Notes under the pieces: model-generated
Told to the model about the DNA's origin: nothing
The model's input: the letters and a program-made list of their open reading frames with translations, nothing else
Database searches by the model: none
Shown here: one piece after another, positions 42,861-53,381 of the stretch
Position numbering within the stretch: position 1 is the first letter of the stretch
How the letters are laid out: the number at the start of each line of letters is the position of its first letter
Position numbers and translations under genes: made by a program
Assembly (NCBI RefSeq): GCF_003702705.1
Contig: NZ_QZMN01000004.1
Coordinates: 186,001 to 250,000 of the forward strand
Direction: 5' to 3'
DNA from: Ornithinimicrobium cerasi
Lineage (GTDB): Bacteria > Actinomycetota > Actinomycetes > Actinomycetales > Dermatophilaceae
DNA length: 64,000 bases

Positions 42861-42946
42861 GTGCGTTTCTCCTTCGGTATGCGGTTGGGCTGACCCGGTG
42901 CTGTGCACCCGCCGGGCCTCGGGAGCTGGGGTGTGGCCTGTGAGCC

Positions 42947-44053
42947 CTAGGGCATGAGCACGACCTGGGCGGCATACACCAGACCGGCCCCGAAGCCGAT
43001 CTGGAGCGCGACGCCGCCGTGCGGGGCCTCGCCCTCGTCGAGCATGCGGGACATGGCCAGCGGGATCGACGCGGCCGAGGTGTTCCCGGTCTCGGCGATG
43101 TCCCGTGCGACCGGCACGTGCTCGGGGAGCCCGAGCGCCTTGATCATGGCGTCGGTGATCCGCATGTTGGCCTGGTGGGGCACGAAGGCGTCGAGGTCGT
43201 CGGGCGTCAGGCCCGCCGCCCGGACCGCCTCCACGGCCACCGGGGCCATCGAGAACACGGCCCAGCGGAAGACGGCCTGGCCCTGCATGACGAAGGAGGG
43301 CCACGGGATGCCGTCCTCCCGACCGGGGTCCTCCATCTGCGGCCGCAGGTCGGTCCACGCCTCGCGCTGGGTGATGACGTCCGCCTTGTCCCCGAGGCTG
43401 CCCCAGAGCGTGGGGCCGATGCCGGGGTAGTCGGAGACGCCCACGACGGCGGCGCCGGCCCCGTCCCCGAAGATGAAGGCCGAGCCCCGGTCGTACTTGT
43501 CGGTGAAGTCCGACAGCTTCTCCACGCCGAGGACGAGGACGTAGTCGGTGGTGCCGGCGCGGACCATGTCGTTGGCGAGCGAGATCGCGTGGCAGTAGCC
43601 GGCGCAGGCGGCCGAGATGTCGAAGGCGGCGGGGTTGGGGATGCCGAGGCGGTGCGCGAGCATCGGCGCGGCCGCGGGGGTCTGGTAGGGGTGGCTGACG
43701 GTCGCCATGATGACGACGCCGATCTGCTCCGGCGAGACGCCGGCCTGCGCCATCGCCTGCCGTGCCGCGGGCTCGGACATGTCGATGACCGTCTCGTCCT
43801 CGCGGGCGAAGCGGCGGGTCACGATGCCGGAGCGCTGCTGGATCCACTCGTCGGAGGAGTCGATGAACTGCACGATCTCCTCGTTGGTGACCACCCGCTC
43901 GGGACGGTAGCCGCCGAGGCCGTGGATGCGCGCGTGCCGCATCCCCTGGGGGACCGTGAGCTCCTTGCGCTCGGTCGAGCCGGCCGGCGCGGGGCCGGGC
44001 GTCACGGTGCCGGCGCCGTCCGGCGCGGTCGGGGTGGAGAGGTCGTCGGTCAC
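42947..44053 (-). CDS. fabH: Beta-ketoacyl-ACP synthase III
   Basis: A 368-residue enzyme that starts fatty-acid synthesis by condensing acyl-CoA with malonyl-ACP. The Cys-His-Asn triad is in SAACAGYCHA, VPHQANMRI and ETGNTSAASIP. It has an extra N-terminal segment of about 37 residues rich in Pro, Gly and Thr before the fold begins at MRHARIHGLGG. I keep the longer start because its ATG overlaps the fabD stop (ATGA); the inner ATG is an alternative. Confidence 0.94.
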   Translation of the reverse strand: MTDDLSTPTAPDGAGTVTPGPAPAGSTERKELTVPQGMRHARIHGLGGYRPERVVTNEEIVQFIDSSDEWIQQRSGIVTRRFAREDETVIDMSEPAARQAMAQAGVSPEQIGVVIMATVSHPYQTPAAAPMLAHRLGIPNPAAFDISAACAGYCHAISLANDMVRAGTTDYVLVLGVEKLSDFTDKYDRGSAFIFGDGAGAAVVGVSDYPGIGPTLWGSLGDKADVITQREAWTDLRPQMEDPGREDGIPWPSFVMQGQAVFRWAVFSMAPVAVEAVRAAGLTPDDLDAFVPHQANMRITDAMIKALGLPEHVPVARDIAETGNTSAASIPLAMSRMLDEGEAPHGGVALQIGFGAGLVYAAQVVLMP

Positions 44054-45030
44054 AGCGGGTCCTCCTGCGGGTGGGGGCGGGCGGCTCCGGCGGACCCGTC
44101 GGCGCCGTGCTCGCTGAGCATCCGGCGCGCGGTGTCGAGGTCGTCGGGGGTCTTCAGGGCGAGCAGCTCGACACCCTTGAGCTCGCGCTTGGCCAGCCCG
44201 ACGAGGGTGCCGGCCGGGGCGAGCTCGACGAGCGCGGTGACCCCGAGCTCGGCGAGGGTGCGCATCGTGAGGTCCCAGCGGACCGGTCGCGAGACCTGAC
44301 CGACCAGGCGGTCGAGGACCTCGCGGCCGGTCGCGACGGCAGCGCCGTCCGCGTTCGACAGGAGCGTCACGTGCGGGTCGTGCACCTCCATGGACCGGGC
44401 GAGCGCCGCGAGGCGCTCGACCGCGGGCTGCATGTGCTCGGTGTGGAAGGCGCCGGCGACCTGCAGGGGTATGACGCGCGCCCGCGCCGGGGGCGCGGCG
44501 GCCAGGGCGGCCAGCTGCTCCAGGGTGCCGGCGGCCACGACCTGGCCGGCGCTGTTCATGTTCGCGGCGGTCAGGCCGTGCGTCTCCAGCGCGGCCCGCA
44601 CCTCCTCCGGGTCGCCGCCGACGACGGCGCTCATGCCGGTCGGGGCGAGGGCCGACGCCGCGGCCATGCCCCGACCGCGCTCACGGACGAGGACGATCGC
44701 CTCCTCCTCGGGAAAGGCACCCGCCGCCGCGGCGGCCGTGATCTCCCCGACGGAGTGGCCGGCCAGCACGTCGGCACCGGCCGCCGCTCTCCGGGTGTCC
44801 GGAGTCACGACCGCGCCGAGGACCACCAGACCGGCGGCCACGATGAGCGGCTGGGCCACGGCGGTGTCCCTGATGGTGTCGGCGTCCGAGGTCGTGCCGT
44901 GAGCGAGCAGGTCGAGGTCGGCCGCGTCGGAGAGCCGCGCGAGGTGCTCGGCCACGCCGGGGAGCTCGAGCCAGGGACGGAGGAAGCCGGGGGACTGGGA
45001 GCCCTGCCCGGGCGCGACGATTGCGAGCAC
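44050..45030 (-). CDS. fabD: Malonyl-CoA:ACP transacylase
   Basis: A 326-residue transacylase that loads malonyl groups onto AcpP. The nucleophile elbow is LAGHSVGEITAAAA; GQGSQ at the N-terminus and the His region GAFHTEHMQPA complete the active site. It starts at GTG, as homology begins at LAIVAPGQGSQ. It is the first gene of the cluster after the regulator fasR, 101 bases away, with a perfect palindrome between them. Confidence 0.94.
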   Translation of the reverse strand: MLAIVAPGQGSQSPGFLRPWLELPGVAEHLARLSDAADLDLLAHGTTSDADTIRDTAVAQPLIVAAGLVVLGAVVTPDTRRAAAGADVLAGHSVGEITAAAAAGAFPEEEAIVLVRERGRGMAAASALAPTGMSAVVGGDPEEVRAALETHGLTAANMNSAGQVVAAGTLEQLAALAAAPPARARVIPLQVAGAFHTEHMQPAVERLAALARSMEVHDPHVTLLSNADGAAVATGREVLDRLVGQVSRPVRWDLTMRTLAELGVTALVELAPAGTLVGLAKRELKGVELLALKTPDDLDTARRMLSEHGADGSAGAARPHPQEDPL

Positions 45031-45096
45031 CTGACCACTCTGCCGGTGAGACCCTCCAGACGACGTGCCCGTTCCCGACGAGAAGAGGGCTGAACC

Positions 45097-45115
45097 TTTG
45101 GAGGTTTCCTCCAAA
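45097..45115. promoter_or_regulatory. Perfect palindrome between fasR and fabD
   Basis: TTTGGAGGTTTCCTCCAAA is a perfect 8+3+8 inverted repeat in the 101-base gap between the regulator gene and fabD, 67 bases before the fabD start. It is a candidate operator for the PucR-type regulator. It could also fold in RNA, although it has no terminator T-run. Confidence 0.55.
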
Positions 45116-45131
45116 CGACGGCCGTCCGGCG

Positions 45132-46229
45132 TCATCGCCCACCCCGCCAGGTGCGGCCGTGCTGGCCCATCCGCCCCAGGGCGAGGGCGACCTGGAGCAC
45201 CCAGGCGTCACGGGGGGAGTGGGGGTCCAGGCCGACCACGTCGCTCGTCCTCCGCAGGCGGTAGCGCACGGTGTTCGGGTGCAGGAAGAGCTCACGGGCG
45301 GTGGCCTCGAGCACCGTGCCGTTGTCGAGGTACGCCTGCACCGTCTCCAGGAGCGCCGAGGGGTGGTCCCGCAGGGGTGCGTAGACGCGGTCGACGAGCA
45401 TCCGCCGGGCAGGCAGCTCCCCCAGGAGCGCGCGTTCGGGAAGCAGCTCGTCGGCGGCGACGGGCCGTGGGGCGGTGGCCCAGGCACCCGCCGCGTCGGA
45501 GCCGGACAGCGCCGCGCGGGCGCTGCGGCCGGCGGCGAAGAGGTGAGGCACCCGCGGGCCCACGACGACGGGGCCGGGTCCGAAGAGCGCGGTGAGCCGG
45601 CCTGCGTCCTCCAGCGGCTCCTCGGTGCCACCGAGGATGCAGACAAGGCGGGGACCCTGGGCGGCGGTCAGCGCCTCCCGTCCCAGGCGCAGCGCGGTCT
45701 CGCGCACCGCCGACAGCGCGACGCCGGAGTCACCCTCGGGCAGCGAGCCGACGACCACGGCGACCCCGGAGACGTCCTCCCAGCCGAGCTCGGCGGCCCG
45801 CGAGGCGAGGGTCTCGTCGGCCTCCCCGCGGATGACGGCGTGCACCACCAGCGACTCCAGCCGGGCGTCCCAGCGGCCGCGACGCTCGGCGGCCTTGGCG
45901 TAGACCTCGGCCGCGGCGAAGGCCACGTCGCGCGAGTAGCGCAGGACCGCCTCCCGCAGTGCGGGCCGTTCCGGCTCGGCGACGAGGTCGGGGACCGCGT
46001 CCTCGACGGTGGCGACGGCGGTGCGCGTCAGGTCGAGCGCCTGGCGAAGGGAGATCGTCTGGGCCAGGTTCTTCGGCGCCCCGGCGAACATCTCGGCCGA
46101 CACCGCCCGCTCGGGCGAGCCCTCGGCATACCAGCTGAGGAGGGCGTTGATCCCGGCCTGGCTGATGAGGGAGACCCATGACCGGTCGTCGGGGCTGAGC
46201 TCGCGGAACCACGGGTGCTCCGCCTCCAT
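45132..46229 (-). CDS. fasR: PucR-family regulator of fatty-acid synthesis (FasR-like)
   Basis: A 365-residue protein with the PucR C-terminal helix-turn-helix domain (TVQAYLDNGTVLEATARELF, HPNTVRYRLRRTSDVVGLDP) and a preceding GGDEF-like domain (GVAVVVGSLPEGDSG, LVCILGG). In Streptomyces coelicolor the orthologous-position protein FasR activates the fabD-fabH-acpP-fabF operon. The same order here supports that role. It is followed on the same strand by fabD. Confidence 0.88.
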   Translation of the reverse strand: MEAEHPWFRELSPDDRSWVSLISQAGINALLSWYAEGSPERAVSAEMFAGAPKNLAQTISLRQALDLTRTAVATVEDAVPDLVAEPERPALREAVLRYSRDVAFAAAEVYAKAAERRGRWDARLESLVVHAVIRGEADETLASRAAELGWEDVSGVAVVVGSLPEGDSGVALSAVRETALRLGREALTAAQGPRLVCILGGTEEPLEDAGRLTALFGPGPVVVGPRVPHLFAAGRSARAALSGSDAAGAWATAPRPVAADELLPERALLGELPARRMLVDRVYAPLRDHPSALLETVQAYLDNGTVLEATARELFLHPNTVRYRLRRTSDVVGLDPHSPRDAWVLQVALALGRMGQHGRTWRGGR

Positions 46230-46306
46230 CCGACGGGTCGCGAGGGTGGCCAGGGCTCCGGAGCGCCGGGTCAGTCCCTCGGCGCCCCGGGGAGGGGCGG
46301 CTCCGC

Positions 46307-49066
<2,760 letters not shown>

Positions 49067-49207
49067 CAGGGAAGTCCTTTCGAACGGCGGGTGAACTCGC
49101 GGACAGTCTGTCACGCACCCCGGACCGACGTCGGGCGACCCTTCGCGGCGGCTCGCCGGGCCATCGCCTTTACAACCGACGGCGCGATCTAGTTGTGTAG
49201 GGGCACC

Positions 49208-49639
49208 ATGGCTACCGAGAACGACACCGTTGACCCCTCCGACGCCGGCCCGCTGGGCGTCCCCCTCCGCAAGATGGGAGTCGCGCCCGGCCAGATCGTC
49301 ATCGAGTACGGCTACGACGACGACGTCGACGAGGACGTGCGCGCGGCGATCGAGACCCTGGCCGAGGGACCCCTGGAGGACGAGGACTACGACGGGGTGG
49401 TGGACGTCGTGCTGCTGTGGTGGCGCGAGGGAGACGGCGACCTGGCCGACGAGCTGATGGACTCCCTCACCACCATGGAGGAGGGCGGCTTCATCGCCCT
49501 CCTCACGCCGGGCGTCCGCCGCCCGGACCGGGTGGCCGCCCACGACGTGCAGGAGGCCTGCGCGACCTGCTCCCTCACCGCCTCCGGGGCCGTGCCCCTG
49601 GGCGAGTGGGTCGGCCAGCGGCTCGTGGGTCGCAAGTGA
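49208..49639 (+). CDS. DUF3052 family protein
   Basis: A 143-residue acidic protein of the actinobacterial DUF3052 family ([50 protein letters not shown]). Its function is unknown; in mycobacteria the relative lies near aceE, as it does here. I chose the ATG at 49208 instead of the GTG five codons earlier because the family begins with a short acidic N-terminus and GTAGGGG precedes it. Its stop overlaps the peroxiredoxin start. Confidence 0.88.
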   Translation: MATENDTVDPSDAGPLGVPLRKMGVAPGQIVIEYGYDDDVDEDVRAAIETLAEGPLEDEDYDGVVDVVLLWWREGDGDLADELMDSLTTMEEGGFIALLTPGVRRPDRVAAHDVQEACATCSLTASGAVPLGEWVGQRLVGRK

Positions 49640-50094
49640 TCCTCGACGTCGGCTCGCGGGCCCCCGACCTCACCCTGCCGGACCAGCACCACGACCGGGT
49701 GTCCCTCTCCGGCCTGGTCGCGGACCGGCACGTCCTGCTCGTCTTCTTCCCCGCGGCGTTCTCCTCCATCTGCACCGGGGAGCTGCTGGAGATCCAGCTC
49801 AACATCGACGAGTTCGTGAACGACAAGGTGCAGGTGGTGGGGGTCTCCTGCGACCCTCTCGACGCGCTGCGGGCCTGGGCGGCCCTGGAGGGCTACCGGT
49901 TCCCGCTGCTGTCCGACTTCTGGCCCCACGGCGAGGTGAGCCGCGCCTACGGCGTCCTCAACGAGTCCACCGGGGCGGCGACGCGAGGGACCTTCCTCGT
50001 CGACCCGACGATGACGGTGACGTGGAGCCTGGTCCACGGACCCGGCGAGGAGCGCCCGATAGGTCTCCTCCACGAGGCGGTCCGCGACCTCTGA
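49636..50094 (+). CDS. ahpE: Peroxiredoxin, AhpE family
   Basis: A 152-residue one-Cys peroxiredoxin. The peroxidatic Cys is in [14 protein letters not shown], matching the P-x-x-x-(T/S)-x-x-C motif with Ser in place of Thr. Length and sequence resemble mycobacterial AhpE, which lies next to a DUF3052 gene there too. The GTG start overlaps the previous stop. It removes hydroperoxides and peroxynitrite using mycothiol or mycoredoxin as reductant (known for AhpE, inferred here). Confidence 0.9.
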   Translation: MILDVGSRAPDLTLPDQHHDRVSLSGLVADRHVLLVFFPAAFSSICTGELLEIQLNIDEFVNDKVQVVGVSCDPLDALRAWAALEGYRFPLLSDFWPHGEVSRAYGVLNESTGAATRGTFLVDPTMTVTWSLVHGPGEERPIGLLHEAVRDL

Positions 50095-50217
50095 GGCCAC
50101 GTCGGCGCCGGCCGCCCCACCGGCCCGGGCCTCGTGTCGGCGGACCGCTCCGCGGGCTGGCACAATGGCACGCCGGACCCTGACGCCCTCGACCGAGGGG
50201 CGCCCGGTGTCCGGATG

Positions 50218-50290
50218 GGGCCTGTAGCTCAGCTGGTAGAGCGCCGCGTTTACACCGCGTAGGTCGTCGGTTCGAGCCCGGCCGGGCCCA
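50218..50290 (+). tRNA. tRNA-Val (TAC), at left end of island 2
   Basis: A 73-base cloverleaf: acceptor GGGCCTG/CGGGCCC with one T-G pair, D arm GCTC/GAGC, anticodon loop TTTACAC (anticodon TAC) and T arm GTCGG/CCGGC. The 27-43 pair is C-T, a mismatch at the end of the anticodon stem. The 5' half is chromosomal; the last 46 bases lie in the attachment repeat. CCA is not encoded. Confidence 0.93.
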
Positions 50291-50291
50291 C
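50245..50291 (+). repeat. attL of island 2
   Basis: 47-bp sequence from the anticodon stem through the acceptor end of tRNA-Val plus one base. It is identical to 58441-58487. Confidence 0.92.
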
Positions 50292-50407
50292 CCATCACAG
50301 CAGGTCAGAAAACCGCAAAACACGAGGTCAAAGGGTGGTATTGCCCTTTTCAGACATTTGCTTGACGCTTCACCCACTCTGAGCAGCGATGCGAGACCCT
50401 GCCTACC

Positions 50408-50427
50408 CCGTTCGCACGCCGTTCGCA
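50408..50427. repeat. Left arm-type repeats CCGTTCGCA
   Basis: Two exact copies of CCGTTCGCA at 50408-50416 and 50419-50427, 11 bases apart (one helical turn). Matching repeats occur near the right end (58350-58369). They are likely integrase arm-binding sites. Confidence 0.65.
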
Positions 50428-50446
50428 TCAGGGTACGATGACCTAA

Positions 50447-50460
50447 GCACATCGATGTGC
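50447..50460. promoter_or_regulatory. Palindrome in the integrase promoter region
   Basis: GCACATCGATGTGC is a perfect 14-bp palindrome, 22 bases upstream of the integrase ATG and just after a possible -10 (TACGAT, 50434-50439). It is a candidate repressor operator controlling integrase expression. Confidence 0.5.
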
Positions 50461-50482
50461 AAGTCATAGACGGGAGCAGGAC

Positions 50483-51565
50483 ATGGCATCGGTCCACCCG
50501 AGGGGCAAGACGTGGGTCGTTAGGTACAGGACGCCACAGGGCACCAACGCTCAGAAGACCTTCAAGGGGTACAGGGAGGCTCAGGCGTTCAAGGCAGAGG
50601 TCGAGACGCAGACCAACAAAGGGACGCTGATCGATCCCACGTACAGACGCCTCACTTACGCCGACTGGCACGAGACGTGGATGACGCAGCGCCCAGACCT
50701 CAGGGAGAGCACCAGGGCGCGGGTGGAGGGGATCGCACGCGTCCACCTGCTGCCGACGTTCGGCCACCTGCCGGTGCAGCGCATCACGCAGCAGGACGTA
50801 CAGACCTGGGTGACGAAACAGCAGGTTGCGCCAGCCACAGTGAGACGCAACTATGGAGAACTGTCCAACTCGTTCACGGCGGCAGTGGCGGCAGGCATCA
50901 TCACTGTCTCTCCCTGCCGGGGGATCAGGCTGCCCAAGGTGCCCAGGGCTGGAATGGCGATCCTCGACCACGAAGAGATAGAGGCGCTTGCCGCGTGCAT
51001 CCTGCCCAGGTACAGGGCACTCGTCTACCTGTTGGCCTACGGAGGTCTGCGGATAGGGGAAGCGCTGGACCTCACCCCGGCTGACGTAGACCTGAAAAAG
51101 GGGACCGTGCGGGTTGACAGCACACTGACGATGGGTGCTGACGGCAGCCAGACCTCTGGCCGTCCCAAGAGTGATGCAGGCATGAGAACAGTCCCACTGC
51201 CCAGCAAGATCGTCAGCGTTCTCGCAGAGCACATGCAGACCTATCCGGCTGACTACGTGTTCACAGGTGGCAGGGGAGCGCAGTTGCATGTGTCCAACTT
51301 CGGGGAACGCACGTTCAAGCAGGCAGTAGCCAAGTGGAACGCTGTCAGGGAGACCCAGGCTCTACCGCCGTTGAAGCCGCGTGTCCATGACCTACGGCAT
51401 ACCGCTATCACTCATTGGATACGGCTGGGAGCAGACCTGCCGCGAGTCAAGACCTGGGCGGGGCACACGAACGCAGCATTTACCCTGGACCGCTATGCGG
51501 GTTACTTCCCCCAGGACGACAGCAAGTTCATGGACGCGCTTGACCAAGGCATCGGAGCGAGATAA
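50483..51565 (+). CDS. int: Tyrosine integrase of island 2
   Basis: An intact 360-residue tyrosine recombinase. An N-terminal arm-binding domain (GKTWVVRYRTPQGTNAQKTF) and a SAM-like core-binding domain (about 60-155) precede the catalytic domain with Arg in AYGGLRIGEALDL, the beta-hairpin Lys region, HDLRHTAITHW, the His of TWAGHTN and the nucleophile Tyr in LDRYAGYF. It should integrate and, with a directionality factor, excise the element at tRNA-Val. GGAGCAGG precedes the ATG. Frequent AGG arginine codons contrast with the host genes. Confidence 0.96.
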   Translation: MASVHPRGKTWVVRYRTPQGTNAQKTFKGYREAQAFKAEVETQTNKGTLIDPTYRRLTYADWHETWMTQRPDLRESTRARVEGIARVHLLPTFGHLPVQRITQQDVQTWVTKQQVAPATVRRNYGELSNSFTAAVAAGIITVSPCRGIRLPKVPRAGMAILDHEEIEALAACILPRYRALVYLLAYGGLRIGEALDLTPADVDLKKGTVRVDSTLTMGADGSQTSGRPKSDAGMRTVPLPSKIVSVLAEHMQTYPADYVFTGGRGAQLHVSNFGERTFKQAVAKWNAVRETQALPPLKPRVHDLRHTAITHWIRLGADLPRVKTWAGHTNAAFTLDRYAGYFPQDDSKFMDALDQGIGAR

Positions 51566-51984
51566 TGGAGACAGCAATCATCGCAGCACTGGCAGCAGTG
51601 CTGGGCGTGGTAATCGGCTCGCTACTGACTGAGCGACGGGAGCACCGAACGTGGCTCAGAGACCAGAAGATGCAGGTCTACTCCGAACTCATTGGGTTGT
51701 CGGAATACGCCGACAATATCAGAAGTGACGTCTGGGACGTGGATCGATTTAGGGAATATCAACAGAGGCACAACGACCTCCTGGCCCGGATAAGTCTGAT
51801 TGGTAGTCAAGAAATGGTGCTCGCGGCCGGTGACCTTCACCGACTGGGAGGGGAGGTCTACGCGAAGAAAGAAGAAGACTTGAAAAAGGCAGTTAATGCT
51901 TTCACGACACAACTGCTCAAAACAATTCAGATTGCGCGAAAAGAACTGGGCTTGCCTACTCACCGCATGCATTTTGACGAGTGA
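51565..51984 (+). CDS. Membrane-anchored coiled-coil hypothetical protein
   Basis: A 139-residue protein with a single N-terminal membrane segment (IIAALAAVLGVVIGSLLTE), then RREHRTWLRDQK and a long helical region likely to form a coiled coil (from about residue 30). No family is recognised beyond similarity of layout to small phage and island proteins with an N-terminal anchor. The ATG overlaps the integrase stop by one base, so it is co-expressed with the integrase. A role in superinfection exclusion is possible but unproved. Confidence 0.75.
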   Translation: METAIIAALAAVLGVVIGSLLTERREHRTWLRDQKMQVYSELIGLSEYADNIRSDVWDVDRFREYQQRHNDLLARISLIGSQEMVLAAGDLHRLGGEVYAKKEEDLKKAVNAFTTQLLKTIQIARKELGLPTHRMHFDE

Positions 51985-52045
51985 TGACGGCAGCAGCGGT
52001 ATGCTCATGCTGCACTGCTCCTTGCGCAGCCCGTGCGGCCAGCGC

Positions 52046-52080
52046 CAGAGAACCCCTAGGTAATCCCTAGGGGTTCTCTG
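52046..52080. terminator. Bidirectional terminator hairpin
   Basis: Perfect 15-bp inverted repeat CAGAGAACCCCTAGG / CCTAGGGGTTCTCTG with the 5-base loop TAATC. It lies between the convergent coiled-coil and lipoprotein genes. Confidence 0.85.
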
Positions 52081-52103
52081 CATACTGAGGAATGCTATCG
52101 CGC

Positions 52104-52550
52104 TTATTCGCTCATGCCCTCTAATGCCTTGTCCAGATTCCGCCTGTCGTAAGCACCAATGAGGAAGTTGTCTGCCTGATAGGCGTGGAACTCTTCGCCT
52201 GCCGTGTAGTCAGGAATGGCTACCTCGTCAGCAGACTGGAACACTAGAATCTCAATGTCCCCACAGTCCAGGTGACGCATCCCACCAATAGAGTCATGCT
52301 GGTCCGAACCCCAGGGGCACTCAGACAAACCAAGTTCCTTGGCCATGAGATTGGGTGAGTTCTCAAATGCACTCACATCAAGGTCCGTAGTGGCGTCCTC
52401 GTATGTCACGTCCCCACCGAATGACTGTGTGATGTACCTGTCTCCACTTGACTCCGGTTCGGCTGCCGCTTCGGGTTCGTCGCTGCCCCCGCAACCCGTC
52501 AGGGCTGCCATGGAAACCGTCACGAGTAGTGCCTTGAATGGCGCGTTCAC
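52104..52550 (-). CDS. Small secreted lipoprotein of island 2
   Basis: A 148-residue lipoprotein. The signal peptide (LLVTVSMAALTGCGG) ends in the lipobox LTGC; an acidic linker follows, and the mature domain contains two Cys (LSECPWGSD, HLDCGDIE) that may pair. The GTG start has AAGGGGA seven bases upstream. No family is recognised. Prophage lipoproteins often block superinfection by related phages; that is an inference here. It is transcribed against the rest of the element, suggesting expression in the integrated state. Confidence 0.75.
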   Translation of the reverse strand: MNAPFKALLVTVSMAALTGCGGSDEPEAAAEPESSGDRYITQSFGGDVTYEDATTDLDVSAFENSPNLMAKELGLSECPWGSDQHDSIGGMRHLDCGDIEILVFQSADEVAIPDYTAGEEFHAYQADNFLIGAYDRRNLDKALEGMSE

Positions 52551-52673
52551 GTCTGTCCCCTTTTCGTCGTCAATGACTGCTGTGCCCCACACTCTACAGG
52601 GCGGGGGTCTGGATGGTTCCCCACCGGCTGTATCAACCCAGAGCACCGGCCTAGCGCTCACCATCACGATCCC

Positions 52674-52773
52674 TGATGACTTGATGATAAGCCCGGTCTC
52701 ATGCGGAACGGCTGATGATAACGCTGATGACAAGTCTGATGACCTGATGATAAGACCGTGTCTCTGATGATAG
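52674..52773 (+). repeat. Left half of iteron-like array (TGATGATAA type)
   Basis: Seven copies of a 9-mer close to TGATGATAA start at 52674, 52682, 52713, 52725, 52737, 52745 and 52765. Several are 12 or 8 bases apart. The opposite orientation follows at 52884-52976. Repeats of this kind bind initiator proteins in plasmid and phage origins. Confidence 0.65.
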
Positions 52774-52883
52774 AGGAAGCCCAGCAAAAGACTCAGAAGA
52801 TAGTGATGTTAAAGAAGATAGAAGAATATACACACATATATCTACAGATACATCATCATCTACAGACAGACCTTCCCTCTATC
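52774..52883. other. AT-rich core between the repeat halves
   Basis: The segment between the two halves is strikingly A+T-rich for this genome (AGAAGATAGAAGAATATACA and CATATATCTACAGATACATC lie within it). This would fit a DNA-unwinding element. A reading frame could be drawn across it, but it has repeat-driven composition and no coding signature. Confidence 0.5.
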
Positions 52884-52976
52884 TTGTCATCACCTCTATC
52901 ATCAACCTTCGGGGTCTGTCATCACTCTTATCATCAACAGTTCCCAGTGATACCGGACTTATCATCACTATCATCG
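52884..52976 (-). repeat. Right half of iteron-like array (inverted)
   Basis: Six copies of the complement (TTATCATCA, with CTATCATCA, CTGTCATCA and TTGTCATCA variants) start at 52884, 52896, 52916, 52928, 52959 and 52968. They mirror the left half around the AT-rich core. Confidence 0.65.
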
Positions 52977-53241
52977 TCATCTACCCCCGGTCGGGGTGAT
53001 GAGAGAGTGTGCAGCCCGCTTATTCTCGCATTTCCGCGTGAGCAAGAAGGATTATTTTCGGCCGCTCCAGAATAGCGCCGGGTGTGATATACTATGGTGT
53101 AGAGGTTGGGAACCGAACTATCGGCCCTGACGTCTAAGCAGTACAGGTCAGGAAATGACCACTTTCTCAATGAGTCCGTCAACACTCGGAGGCGTAAAAC
53201 GGTTTAGATCTTGTTCAAAAGTTGAATTTCTGTTCTCACCG

Positions 53242-53283
53242 CCCTCTCCCCCTTGGTCTTGACGGACTCCCAGGGGGAGAGGG
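53242..53283. other. Strong hairpin upstream of the replication gene
   Basis: Perfect 12-bp stem CCCTCTCCCCCT / AGGGGGAGAGGG with an 18-base loop, about 50 bases upstream of the small ORF that precedes the ATPase. No T-run follows. It may be part of the origin, an RNA control element, or a weak terminator. Confidence 0.5.
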
Positions 53284-53336
53284 CACTTCCTTGTCTGAAT
53301 ACATTTAGTGCGATAGCACAAGGAAGAGAGAACAGA

Positions 53337-53381
53337 ATGAACAACGAGAATAAGCAAGTATTGCCGGGTGATGAGTCATGA
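53337..53381 (+). CDS. 14-codon ORF overlapping the RepA-like gene
   Basis: ATG at 53337 encodes MNNENKQVLPGDES and its TGA overlaps the next ATG (ATGA). It has a purine-rich site AAGGAAGAGAGAA upstream, while the downstream gene has no site of its own. It may therefore serve as a translational coupling leader. Coding status is uncertain because of its size. Confidence 0.4.
   Translation: MNNENKQVLPGDES

Noticed and set aside
52674-52976. CRISPR array
   Set aside because: Repeats are only nine bases, spacing is irregular and the two halves are inverted; no cas gene is present in the window.
52758-53075. Possible protein across the AT-rich core
   Set aside because: Its sequence is generated by the TGATGA/TCATCA repeats and has no coding signature; the repeat array explains it better.
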